Positions 9,976 to 19,500 of a DNA stretch of 49,153 nucleotides are shown piece by piece. The position numbers were made by a program, and so were the translations under genes. Source of the DNA: Triparma columacea (taxonomy: Eukaryota; Sar; Bolidophyceae; Parmales; Triparmaceae); NCBI GenBank assembly GCA_030267965.1, contig BRYA01000079.1:5417-54569 (forward strand), in the 5' to 3' direction. The first letter of the stretch is position 1, and the number at the start of each line of letters is the position of its first letter. Below the pieces are notes generated by a model that was not told where the DNA came from, ran no database searches, and was given only the letters and a program-made list of their open reading frames with translations.

Positions 9976-10644
9976 CGGATAAGATAGAGGGAACATATAG
10001 TGGTGGTGTACACGTAATAGAGAAAGTCGGAAGGGTTTGACGAAATGAACGCAAGTGAAACAATCCGGATAAAAGCTGAAACATTTCATTTTGAAGGTGA
10101 TGACAATATTATATTTATTTAATAGGTAAAATTATGAGAACATCAATCAAATCTAAAACCATTCATAATCGCTTGGATTATTAAAAAAAGTTTTCAAAGG
10201 CATCAAAATATTATTTCTTCAAAAACATATTTGTTGTTTACTGGCTATACATTAAATATGTAATTGTACATTCTTATATTGCAAGATATTTGAATTGATA
10301 AAAAACAAATCACATATAAAATAATTTCATAATTACCCATTTTGGAATTTATAATATATGAAATCATTAAATATACATATTAGATCATATATAAAACAAC
10401 TTGATATTTTATTGACAGATTTGAAGCCCTTTAGAATGTTCCAAAAAATCTCGAACACTCGAAATCTGGATGACGGAAACGAGTCATGAGATTTGTGATG
10501 ATAGACAACCAAAACAAAAGGTGTATCGTGCTGTTATGATATTGACAGATCTGCCATCGTTCTGGTCTTTTTTCATCTTTTTTCATGGTGATTAGCTATC
10601 ACCCAAATACTACAAAAGTTCGAAAATACATTCATGAAACATTT
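9976..10644. other. Gene-free, strongly AT-rich intergenic segment
   Basis: Tail-to-tail spacer of 669 bp. Bases 10081-10440 are about 21 per cent GC by my count, against well over 50 per cent in neighbouring exons. It contains no long ORF and no obvious tandem repeat, only A/T homopolymer runs. See the corresponding finding. Confidence 0.7.
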
Positions 10645-11255
10645 TTACCCCATGATTCCTCCAATCCCTTCGTTCACCCCTCGCACGAGTTTGAAGTGCG
10701 TCTCCACAAGCTTATCCGTTCTCTCTTCCACCCTCTCTTTCCTTTCAACCAGCTTGACGACCTCATCCTGGAGGTTCCGTAAGCGAGAGATTTGAGAGGA
10801 GGAGAGAGAGAAGCGCTGCTCATCGTTGAGTGTTTTACCGGAGGAGTAGGAGCTTTTTAGGGAAGATAAATCCGAGAGGAGAGCAGAGTAATCCTCTTCG
10901 CAGCTAATCGTTAAAGGTTGAGGTGGTGGTTAGTCGGTGTTTTAACAAGTACCCCCCCCACCCCCCTCGCCCCCCCCACCAACTTCTCTCACCTAACGAC
11001 GACCTCCATCATATCCTCGACCCCCTCCTCCCCCCTCCCCTCCAAACCCTCCATGTCCTTCAAGTGTTGGTTGACGTCCTGCCAACCTTTCCTGATTTCC
11101 TTACCCTCGCATTTTAGGACGCCCTCTGAGTTCTCCAAGGTTTTCAACCTGTTGTCTATGCTGGAGTCGCTGGTGGTAGAACGGTTGAGGCCGAGGTTTT
11201 CCTCTAGGGTTTGGATTCTGTGGAGAAGCCTGTTCAATCTTGTCTCTCGAGACAT
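10645..11255 (-). CDS. Small coiled-coil protein, possibly dynactin p24 (DCTN3)-like (173 aa)
   Basis: Two exons, 11255-10993 and 10903-10645, joined in phase 2 across an intron with donor GTGAGA and acceptor GATTAG. The product is almost entirely helical with heptads: ETRLNRLLHRIQTLEENLGL at residues 4-23, IDNRLKTLENSEGVLK, EEDYSALLSDLSSLK, then SQISRLRNLQDEVVKLVERK and a final FKLVRGVNEGIGGIMG. Length, an N-terminal heptad with a following glycine-containing break, and a C-terminal long helix resemble dynactin subunit 3 (p24), a shoulder component of the dynein activator. The similarity is architectural and weak, and other small coiled-coil proteins fit too. A dynein cofactor would be consistent with a flagellate cell carrying SAS-6. 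Confidence 0.55.
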
Positions 11256-11561
11256 TGTTGGGGGGGATTAAACGTCGATAAGGATAGAGGGGGAGTAGGT
11301 TTGAATCGATTGAACGAGAGAGGCGAAGTACAAGTGAGGTTCAGGGAAGGTGGAGGGCTTTAAAGGTGATTTGTTGGGGACGGTTTTGGGAGGGATGTGT
11401 TTTATAATCTACCTTGTGTGTGATGTTCTAAAACAAGCGGTGATGTGTGTTTTGAAGGTGTATAAATGTGTTACGGTGGCAATTGAATGTGTAGTAAAGG
11501 TAGTTTAGTGAGGGTTGAGTTTTGAGGGAGAAATTTGCTTGATATTTTGTTGTATTTTGAT
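11256..11561. promoter_or_regulatory. Divergent promoter region, coiled-coil gene / acyl-ACP synthetase
   Basis: The 306 bp between ATG 11255 (minus) and ATG 11562 (plus). The right half is AT-rich (a TTTTGTTGTATTTTGATATGA-like context precedes the plus start). I see no specific motif. Confidence 0.35.
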
Positions 11562-14500
11562 ATGAGATTTTCATCCTCATTACGCATTTTATGTGCAATA
11601 ATTGTACTTCAGAACATAACATCATTTCATAATGTTGTAACAGTAGGCTCAACCTCCAGATCAATCGTATCTGGAGGCATCAAAAAGAATGGCGAGATCG
11701 CTCCCATTGCGTCTTCAATATTCTCATCAAATTCAAACAAAGCACGCAAATTATATAGTTTAACACAGAAAGGTAAGTTAATGAGACAAGTTGTGCAAAG
11801 TCTGGCTCATAATTAAGACGAATCAATGAAAGAAAGGGCAAATAAAGAGGAAAACAATTCTCGAAAGACCACACGCCTCTTATTGCCCTCCACAAATATA
11901 TGTGTTGTATGTTCCGATGAAGAGATAAACCACAAGGTTGAGCATCTTTATGATATGCGACGTGCATTTCGGAGACATGCGCAATGATTAAACGCCAGCA
12001 AACGGGAAATGGCTGCCAAACGACCATACTGAGGAACAAACACATGACAACAACAAGCTGCAGTATGTTCACACTGTACCTTTCTGTCTGAGAGTGACCT
12101 AACACCAAACTTCGATCGTACTCGATATCCGCCTCCCCCTCCCCCCCCCTCTCTCCCCCCCTCACACACACATTTGACGATGCAGGTAAGGGAGGAAGGA
12201 AAGAAGGAGAGTTATTGCAAAGTCGTTTGAGATGATGAATGTTGTTTGTTCCAAGGATGTAAATATACCACAATATATTCAACATATGATATGCGACGTG
12301 CATTCCGGAGACACGCGCAATGATATAACGCCAGCAATTGTCAAATGGCTGCCAAACGACCATACTGAGGAACAAAACAGCATAACCACACACCGAATCA
12401 CCACCAAGGCCCATTCCTACCCTCGCCTCACCCCCCCCCCTCGCCGGCCCTTCCCCCCAGAGTCCGCAACGTTGGGTATGAATTCCTCTTCTCCTTCCCC
12501 ATTTTCCTCTCCCTCCTCCCCTCTCTCCTTCCTCCCTCCCAACCCCCTAGACGTTGCCGAGGACCCTTTGACGAACGAACTTAGGGTCATGAGGGAGGGG
12601 CTAGAGAGCACGTGCGAGATATGGGAGAAAATGTCAGGTGAGGCCATCCCCCTCCCCTTTTTTATTGAAGAGATAGATGGTGATTGTTCGATCCGATGAA
12701 GAGATAACCCACAAACTGACATAATGTATGATATGCGACGTGCACTTCGGAGACACGCGCAATGATTTAACGCCAGCAAGCCCAAAATGGCTGCCAAAAA
12801 ACTATCCTGAGGAACAAGACAAGCACCTTCACCATATCCTCCTCCCCTCAACCCCTCCGAACCCAAACCTCAAACGCTCATCGCTTCGCTCTTCGCTCGC
12901 TTCGCTTCGCTCTTCGCTCGCTTCGCTCTTCGCTCGCTTCGCTCCTCGCTCGCTTAACTCCTCGCTCGCTTAACTCCTCCTCGCAGCACTTTGCCCCACC
13001 CTCACGGCTGTGACTGACGACTATCACTGCGACGTCCCCGTTTCCTACACCTTCTCCGAAGTCCGCGACCTCGTCTCCGGCCTCTCCCTCCACCTCCACT
13101 CCATGGGCCTAACCCCCGGCTCCAAGGCCTCCCTCTTCGCTGAGAACTCCGCCCACTGGCTGATCTCAGACCACGCCGTCCAGTCCCTCTCAGCTTCCAC
13201 AGCCGTCAGGGGGGCAGACGCCCCCCCAGAAGAGCTGAGGTACATCTACGAACACTCGGACTCGGGCCTGGCCATCCTGCAGGGACCCAAGCTCCTGGAG
13301 AAGCTGGTGAAGGACGCGGAGGAGAAGGGCCTCCCAGGACCAGCAGGCCTAGTCTCTAAGGACGGGAAAGCTTGCGGCAACATCATCTTGATTAAGAGGG
13401 ACAAGTACACCGACCAAGACCTCGAATCCTTAATCTCCTCCCACCCCTCCCTGTCCTCCGTCTCCATAACTTTCCTTTCGACCCTCCTTACAACCCCCCC
13501 CCCACATCCTTCTATTCCTGTAACCCCCCCTAATCTCTCCACCCTCTCCACTATCGTCTACACCTCCGGGACAACCGGTAGCCCCAAGGGCGTCATGCTC
13601 GCTCACTCCAACCTCCTCCACCAGCTCTCCCACCGTCTCTCCCCCACCTCCCCCTACTCCTCTACGGAGCCCAACCCAGGGGAGACCATGCTATCTCTCC
13701 TCCCGGTCTGGCACATAACGGAGAGGACGTTCGAGCTGTGGCAGTTCACCCGAGGCTGCAAGGTGGTGTACTCTAGCATAAGGACTTTCAAGGGTGACCT
13801 GGCTAAGCACAAGCCCGAGTGGATGGTTCTGGTGCCGAGGGTACTGGAGAAGGTCGCGCTAGGCGTGCAGGCGAAGTTCGCAGCGGGATCCAAGGCCCAG
13901 AAGGCAATCGTTTCCCTCGCCGTTAAGTCCGCGAGCCGAAGGAACTCGCTGAAGGCCATAGCGGAGGGCCTAGTAGACGGGACCGAGAAACCATCGAGGG
14001 TGGTTAGGGCATCGGCTAGGATCAGGGCAGCGGCGTGGAAGCCGCTGGCGGGGCTCACTGACAAGCTCGTCTGGAGCAAGGTCAGGATGGGTTTCGGGGG
14101 GAACCAGAAGGTAATAATATCCGGAGGCTCAGCGCTGAGCTCGTCCCTCGAGGAGTTCTACGCGAACGCCGGGATACCCATCGTCGTAGGGTACGGCCTC
14201 ACGGAGACCTCGCCCCTAGTTTCCTTCCGGCAGATGGACAGGAACCTCAAAGTCGGGGGTTGCGTTGGCTTCCCCTGCAAGGACACAGAGGTCAAGGTCG
14301 TGGACGAGGCTAGTAGGGAACCCGTGCCTAGGGGATCCCCCGGAATCGTGCTCGCCAGGGGACCCCAGGTTATGCGGGGCTACTACAAGAACGAGGAGGC
14401 GACGAGGAAGGCGATCGACGGGGACGGATTCTTTGACACAGGGGACCTCGGGAGGATCTGCGAGGCCACGGGGGACCTCATACTAACGGGACGCGCGAAG

Positions 14501-15050
14501 GACACGATTGTGCTGTCGAATGGGGAGAACATAGAACCTCAGCCGCTCGAAGATAGCATCCTCAAGTCAGGTGAGAAGGTTTTTTTCCGGATGGCGCCAA
14601 AGCCTTGAGCTCTAACACAACCTCGCCCTCGTCGCAGATCTGATCGACCAAATCGTGCTAAGCGGAGACGACGGTCGCAGGCTAGTCGCCATCTGCGTGT
14701 TGAGCATCCCCGGGCTTGTCGCTCGAGGTTTCATGACTCAGGAGCAGGAGAAGTTGTACTCTCCACTAGTTGACAAGCTCAACGACCCTCAGTACGACCC
14801 CGAAGCCTGCGCTGATGCCGCCAGGGAGCTCAGGGCGCTCACAGATGTCCTCAGATCTGACAGCGTGTTAACGGCGGCCGTGCAGGACGACCTCAGAAGC
14901 GGGACGGGGGTCAAGGGGGGATTTAGGGCCTGGGAGAGCGTGTCGGAGGCCATCCTCTTGACGGAACCCTTCGCCATGAGTAACGGGCTGCTCACGCAAA
15001 GCTTTAAGGTGAAGAGACAGCCCGTCGTTGACCGGTGGGGTAATCCCTAG
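11562..15050 (+). CDS. Plastid-type long-chain acyl-ACP/acyl-CoA synthetase (AAE15/AAE16-like), four exons
   Basis: Exons 11562-11772, 12461-12637, 12987-14570 and 14638-15050 join in phase to 794 residues. The N-terminus (MRFSSSLRILCAIIVLQNITSFHN) looks like a signal peptide followed by Ser/Asn/Lys-rich sequence, with Phe at the likely cleavage point (ITS-F), as in stramenopile bipartite plastid presequences. The enzyme is a complete ANL ligase: P-loop VYTSGTTGSPKG at about 320-331, YGLTETSP at about 532, TGDLGRI at about 614, and a C-terminal hinge with RAKDTIVLSNGENIEP. Best recalled match is Arabidopsis AAE15/16 and cyanobacterial acyl-ACP synthetase, which activate free fatty acids with ATP for re-entry into plastid lipid synthesis. 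Introns 1 and 2 carry dispersed repeat copies. The stop is TAG at 15048. Confidence 0.9.
11910..12048 (+). repeat. Dispersed intronic repeat, copy A
   Basis: About 139 bp in the first half of intron 1 of the acyl-ACP synthetase. It has the shared core gatgaagagata, atgatatgcgacgtgcat, cggagaca, gcgcaatgat, acgccagca, aaatggctgccaaacgacc and tactgaggaacaa. Confidence 0.85.
12246..12395 (+). repeat. Dispersed intronic repeat, copy B
   Basis: Second half of the same intron, same orientation. The core from atgatatgcgacgtgcat to tactgaggaacaa is nearly identical to copy A; the 5' part (ttgttccaaggatgtaaata) has diverged from the gatgaagagata consensus. Confidence 0.85.
12685..12825 (+). repeat. 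Dispersed intronic repeat, copy C
   Basis: Inside intron 2 (12638-12986) of the acyl-ACP synthetase, sense orientation, with full 5' gatgaagagata block and full 3' ctgaggaacaa block. Flanks differ from copies A and B. Confidence 0.85.
12880..12975 (+). repeat. Pyrimidine-rich microsatellite in intron 2
   Basis: A tandem array of tcgctcttcgctcgct-like units, about 16-21 bp each, ends right before the acceptor (tcctcctcgcag) and serves as its polypyrimidine tract. Confidence 0.8.
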
Positions 15051-15239
15051 TCTTGCGTGTGTCAACAATGATAAATCACATTCCTTTAGCCATCCATTAT
15101 TACAACCCTTACAATCACTTTTTCAAGTCCACGACCATGGGGTAAACAATAGTCTTGCGTGTGTCAACAATGATAAATCACATTCCTTTAGCCATCCATT
15201 ATTACAACCCTTACAATCACTTTTTCAAGTCCACGACCA
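15036..15239. repeat. 102-bp tandem duplication across two convergent gene ends
   Basis: Two units, 15036-15137 and 15138-15239, differ at only three positions. The unit contains the last codons and stop of the acyl-ACP synthetase and, on the other strand, the last codons and stop of the PP2C gene. Confidence 0.95.
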
Positions 15240-16427
15240 CAACGGATACATTGTCTCCGCTCCCGCAGTCTCCCGCCTCGACACACAATTTCCTCCCGAT
15301 CCACCTTAGCAGCTCATCATCTGTTTTGCCCTCGTCGACTGTGTTTTGGAAGACAAACTTCCCCACCCTATCGCTCTCCAGCACGTCCCAAACACCGTCG
15401 CTAGCAATCACAAGGAACAAGTCGTCCTCCTCGATGTCCTTCTCAACCACATCGGGCTCCGCTGTGATGTACGGCATCAGCGAAGCGTCCCCGACAGCCC
15501 TGCTCACCGCTAACACGCTCTCGACTCTCCACCTCCCCCAGTAAACCACCGTTCCTCCCAGGTCGGTGATTCTCTTGGTCTCGTCGGGGTCCCCGGGCTT
15601 GTGGTCCTTGCTCATCGCGAACGTCCCCCCCCCCCTCTTCACCACGATCGCCCTGCTGTCCCCGGTGTTGGCGCAGTATATTTTCTCTCCTCCTACCACG
15701 ATACAAGTGCACACAGTCGTCCCATCGGGCTTACCGGTCGCAATAAAGTCTTCGTCTATCTTCATGTAGCTGTCGTGCATCGCCCCCCCGATGTCCCCGT
15801 CCGGGAAATTAGGCTCATTTCTTATGTACAAGCTCAGTCTATCCGCGCAATACTGGGAAGCTTCGAAACCCCCATGCCCATCAAACACACCGTAATAGCT
15901 GACGGGAGATCCACTCTTGGTCTTTCCGATGCGCTCGATCACGTAGCGGTCTTCTTGGTACTGCCTGGCGCCCATGTCGCTCCAGTGGGAGGTCTTGAGG
16001 TGAGATGAGTTTGGCTTAAGGTTACGTTCGCTCATTGGTTTCTGGGGGGTGGGGTGGGGTTGGGATCGGGGACGCGCGGATACATTAGGTACGGGCCAAC
16101 AAGACAAAAGCTCTCTCAAAGCCCCCTGATCCCGCTTCCCCCCATTCTTGACATCCTCATTAAACTCACCAGCAGCTCAGAAGTGCTTCCATCCCCAATG
16201 GTTGTCCTCGAGCAATAAAGATGTTCCTTCGTTATCTCCCCTACGTACACGCTGCTTGTTCTTCTCCCTCTCCCACTGTTTTTTGTTCCCGAGCAAAGGT
16301 AGAAGAGGGTGACCATAAGCAGTATGATAGGGTAGAGGACTACCGCGGGGGAATCATTGTAGAGTTCGACGATTCGACCAACCACTTGGTCCGGATTTCC
16401 GAGCATCTCGATTGCTTTCCCGTCCAT
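15217..16427 (-). CDS. Membrane-anchored PP2C-type Ser/Thr protein phosphatase (360 aa)
   Basis: Two exons, 16427-16170 and 16041-15217, phase 0, intron donor GTGAGT and acceptor CACCCCCCAG. Residues about 28-46 (SPAVVLYPIILLMVTLFYLC) form one transmembrane segment; the catalytic domain follows from about residue 100. PPM/PP2C motifs are all present: SDMGARQYQEDRY, GVFDGHGG, CANTGDSRAIV, SKDHKPGDPDE, LAVSRAVGD, VIASDGVWDVL and GSGDNVSVVVV, so the metal-binding Asp residues are intact and activity is expected. The family removes phosphate from Ser/Thr with Mn2+/Mg2+ and acts in stress signalling. An N-terminal anchor recalls plant PP2Cs tethered to ER or plasma membrane. The gene lies 90 bp downstream of, and in line with, the giant C2-domain gene. 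Confidence 0.92.
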
Positions 16428-16517
16428 AACTGACTCTTTTAAGTTGGCACTTCAGTTTCGGTCTCCAAAATAAATGTGAGCCTGTAAAGTCAATGTCTTT
16501 ACACAACAACAACACTT

Positions 16518-19500
16518 TCACTCCTTCCCCTTCCTCTTTTTCTTCTTCTTCTTTTTCACGGGCACGCCCTCCGCCTTCTTCGGTTCGTCCCCCAAGTTGA
16601 CCTTCTTCGCTTTGTCATTTCTGGTCTCCTTTCTGTCGAGTACGCCAGCTGCGAACTCCTTCACCCCCCCCTCCGCCTCTTTCCTCAGCTCCTCGATACT
16701 CATCGTCAAATCCCTTTCCTCCTCCTCCTTATCCTCCTCTTCCTTGATCTTATCGCTAACTTCCCAGAGCTTCTTCATCAGCTGCTCGTCGAAGTCCCTC
16801 GGCCTGAAGACCTTCCTCCATATCCAGTGCCTCTTCCCCCCGACTCTCCCGAATAAGTATTCTCTCATGTCTAAACAGTATCCTGGATAACCGTAAATTA
16901 CCATCAAGGGGCACATCCCAGCCGCAACGCTCGCCTCCAAGTCCTCCCCGTGCCACTCGCTGTCGCTTACGTCCACATCGCTGCTGCACACGAAGCTCAC
17001 GAGGAACAGGAACACAAAAGGCACGTACACGATCGTCGCCCAGATGAAGCTCACCAGGTACTGCAGGGTAAGCTTGGCCCTCCTGAAAGCGTGATACTGG
17101 ATGTGCTCCTTCCAAGTTCTGTATAGCCTCTCCTTAGTCCTATCTTCGGTGTCCCTGATTTCCCTCTCCGCAATGTAGACGATATTGAAGTCCTCGCTCT
17201 TGAGTGCCTCGCTCTTCAGCCTGGTCATCCTCCTGATATACTTTGCCTTCATGGCCACGACCTCCTTGAAGTACTCCTTCCTCTCCTTGACGAACCCTTG
17301 GTAAGCAATCTCCGTCTTGCTCTCGTCGGCCAACATGTTCAGACGCTTAACCTTCTTCATCATGGGAAGCCAGAGCGCGAACAGCGCTCTTAAAGTCTCC
17401 TCGTGAGCAAGGAGCTTACTAGGGGTCTCATCCTGAACCTCCACCAGAATCCCCTCCAGCAGGTCAAAGTCAAGACTGACTGGCGCAGTCAGCTGCTTGC
17501 TCTTCTCCCTCGCAAGTTGCTCCTCGATGAGCCTCATTTGCTCCTCCCTCTCCAGAAGCTCCTCCGCGGTAGGCTCAGGCACCTTGATCTTTATCTCGTC
17601 CCCGTCCTCATCTAGCAAAGGCTCAACTTGGAACATTCCCCCCTCCTCCCCCCCCTTCAGCTCCTCCAACGGTGGGAGTTTTGGAACGTCAGCCAACGGG
17701 GCCAAAACGATCGCGTTCCCCCCTCCGCCCCTAACAAAACTCGCAATGCTACTCTCGGTCACGCTCTTTTCGTCCCCCTCCACCGCAACCTCTTGGCTGG
17801 CAGCTACGATCATCTTCAGTTCCTCCTCGTTTCTCTCTTCCCTCTTTTTCACCCTGTTGACCCTCTCGCTCTCGTCGTACTGGTATCCACTTATCTCCAT
17901 TTTATGCCTATCGTCCATTTCTTCCTTCGCAGCGTCGTAATCCCCCTCCAGCTCCGCCATCTTCCCCGCTACCAACTCCTCGGAGCTCATGGTGGCATAA
18001 CCACTCTCACCGCCCCCCTCCTCCATCTCTCTCGCCTCCTTCATTCCCCTCAACCTATCCTCATACTCCTTCTCAATAACCCCACTTGCGACCGTGATTC
18101 TCTCCTCCAGTTCCTCTTTCTTCTTCCTTTCGTGTTCTTCCTGCTCGAGCGGACTCATGAGCTCAAACGCTGTCCCCGCTGTCTTGTCCCTGTTACCGTC
18201 CATGTAGGCCTTGAGGGCTATTCCCTCTTCGTCTAGGAGGTTGCCGTCGTCGTCACGGGGACGGGCAGCGTCTGCTATTATGTCCAATCGCGAAGCCTCC
18301 TTCTTCCTATGAAACTAAGACGTGCGGAAACAGACGTGCGGAGATTGATGGGAGGCGAAAGAGGTTAGTGGTTATCCACGTAATACTCGTCGGTACGTTG
18401 AGCCTGATTTGAGCCCTTTCATGACCGCTCCATTCCGCTCGCCGCCCTCCCTCACCTCATCCCTCAAGTCCTTCTCCTCCTTCTCCCACCTCTCCGCCCT
18501 GAGCATAAGGAACTCGTTTCTATCAGCCACCATATTCAACCTCGCATTCTCCTTCATGCTGTCGTACTTCTTTCTCAAGCCCTCCCTCTCCTCGTTATGC
18601 TTCTTCTCCAATCTTGCAACCTGCAACTCGTCCTCCTTCCCAACCTTTATCGGATATTTAATACCATCCTCCCCGAAGAACGTCAACACCAAGTGAAGCT
18701 CCCCTGCAGGAATGGGCACAGCCTTACCCCCCAAACACCCCACCTTCTTATCAAACGTTAAGCCGTACCAATCATCAACTACCCCCCTCCTGAAGGCCTT
18801 CCCCAAATCAACCTCTACCCTCCCGATCAAGTCGTCCTTCCCCATGTCGTCATCCCAAACCTCAATCTCAATGGTCCTATGATGACATATATCCAAACTG
18901 AACTCATCTCCGAACTCGCAGTCCTTCCCCCCCCCCTTCACTACCCTTCCCCTCTTTTCAGACGAGTCTAATCCCTCCTCCCCACCGATTGCCCCCTTCG
19001 CCTTAACAACAACGTAATTGTCCGTCTTCCCCACCCACTCAGTATTCCTCAAGCCCCTTGCCTCGACTACCTCCACAATCAGTAACCCGCTCGGGACAAA
19101 CTCCACCTCCATATGAAGCTCAGGGTCAGTCTTCTGCTCTTTCCCCTTCTTTGACTTCAAGTCGTAGCTCTTCATGTGGGTAACCTTAATTATGGGAGAC
19201 GAGAAGAACGCACCATCCACGGTCAAGCTACTCAAACTGAGGAGCAACTCCTGAGCGCCGAGGCTCTGGATCCTTCCGTGCAGGCTGTGCAGGAGTCCAG
19301 TCTTACCCCCCCCCGATTTTACAATAAAGTCCAGTCTCTCCAGCAATTTTACTGGCTTTGGATCGATCTCCTTCGCCACCGTCTTTCTCTCTTTCCATAG
19401 TTGGTCCACGCAGCTTAGCCTCTCAGCCTTTGTTCCCCACCTCATCCCCTTCCTTAAAGCCTTTCTCAAGCTGAACGTCACGTCCAGCCCCGGGGGCTGC

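Larger units (their letters stand above)
11773..12460 (+). other. Intron 1 of the acyl-ACP synthetase with two tandem repeat copies and a candidate recursive splice site
   Basis: This 688-bp intron is unusually long for the window. Donor GTAAGT at 11773, acceptor CCCCCCAG ending at 12460. At 12185/12186 a C-rich tract is followed by gatgcag then gtaagg, that is, a 3' splice site abutting a 5' splice site with no exon between. Each half holds one copy of the dispersed repeat. No reading frame connects the halves. Confidence 0.6.

Noticed and set aside
11680..12414. Minus-strand ORF with two similar segments (VVWQPF...MHVAYH)
   Set aside because: The internal similarity comes from translating two copies of the intronic DNA repeat antisense; it overlaps a signal-peptide exon and is not a protein repeat.
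12878..13245. Minus-strand ORFs rich in Glu/Ser/Arg repeats
   Set aside because: They are translations of the tcgctcttcgctcgct microsatellite and of the antisense of the synthetase exon.
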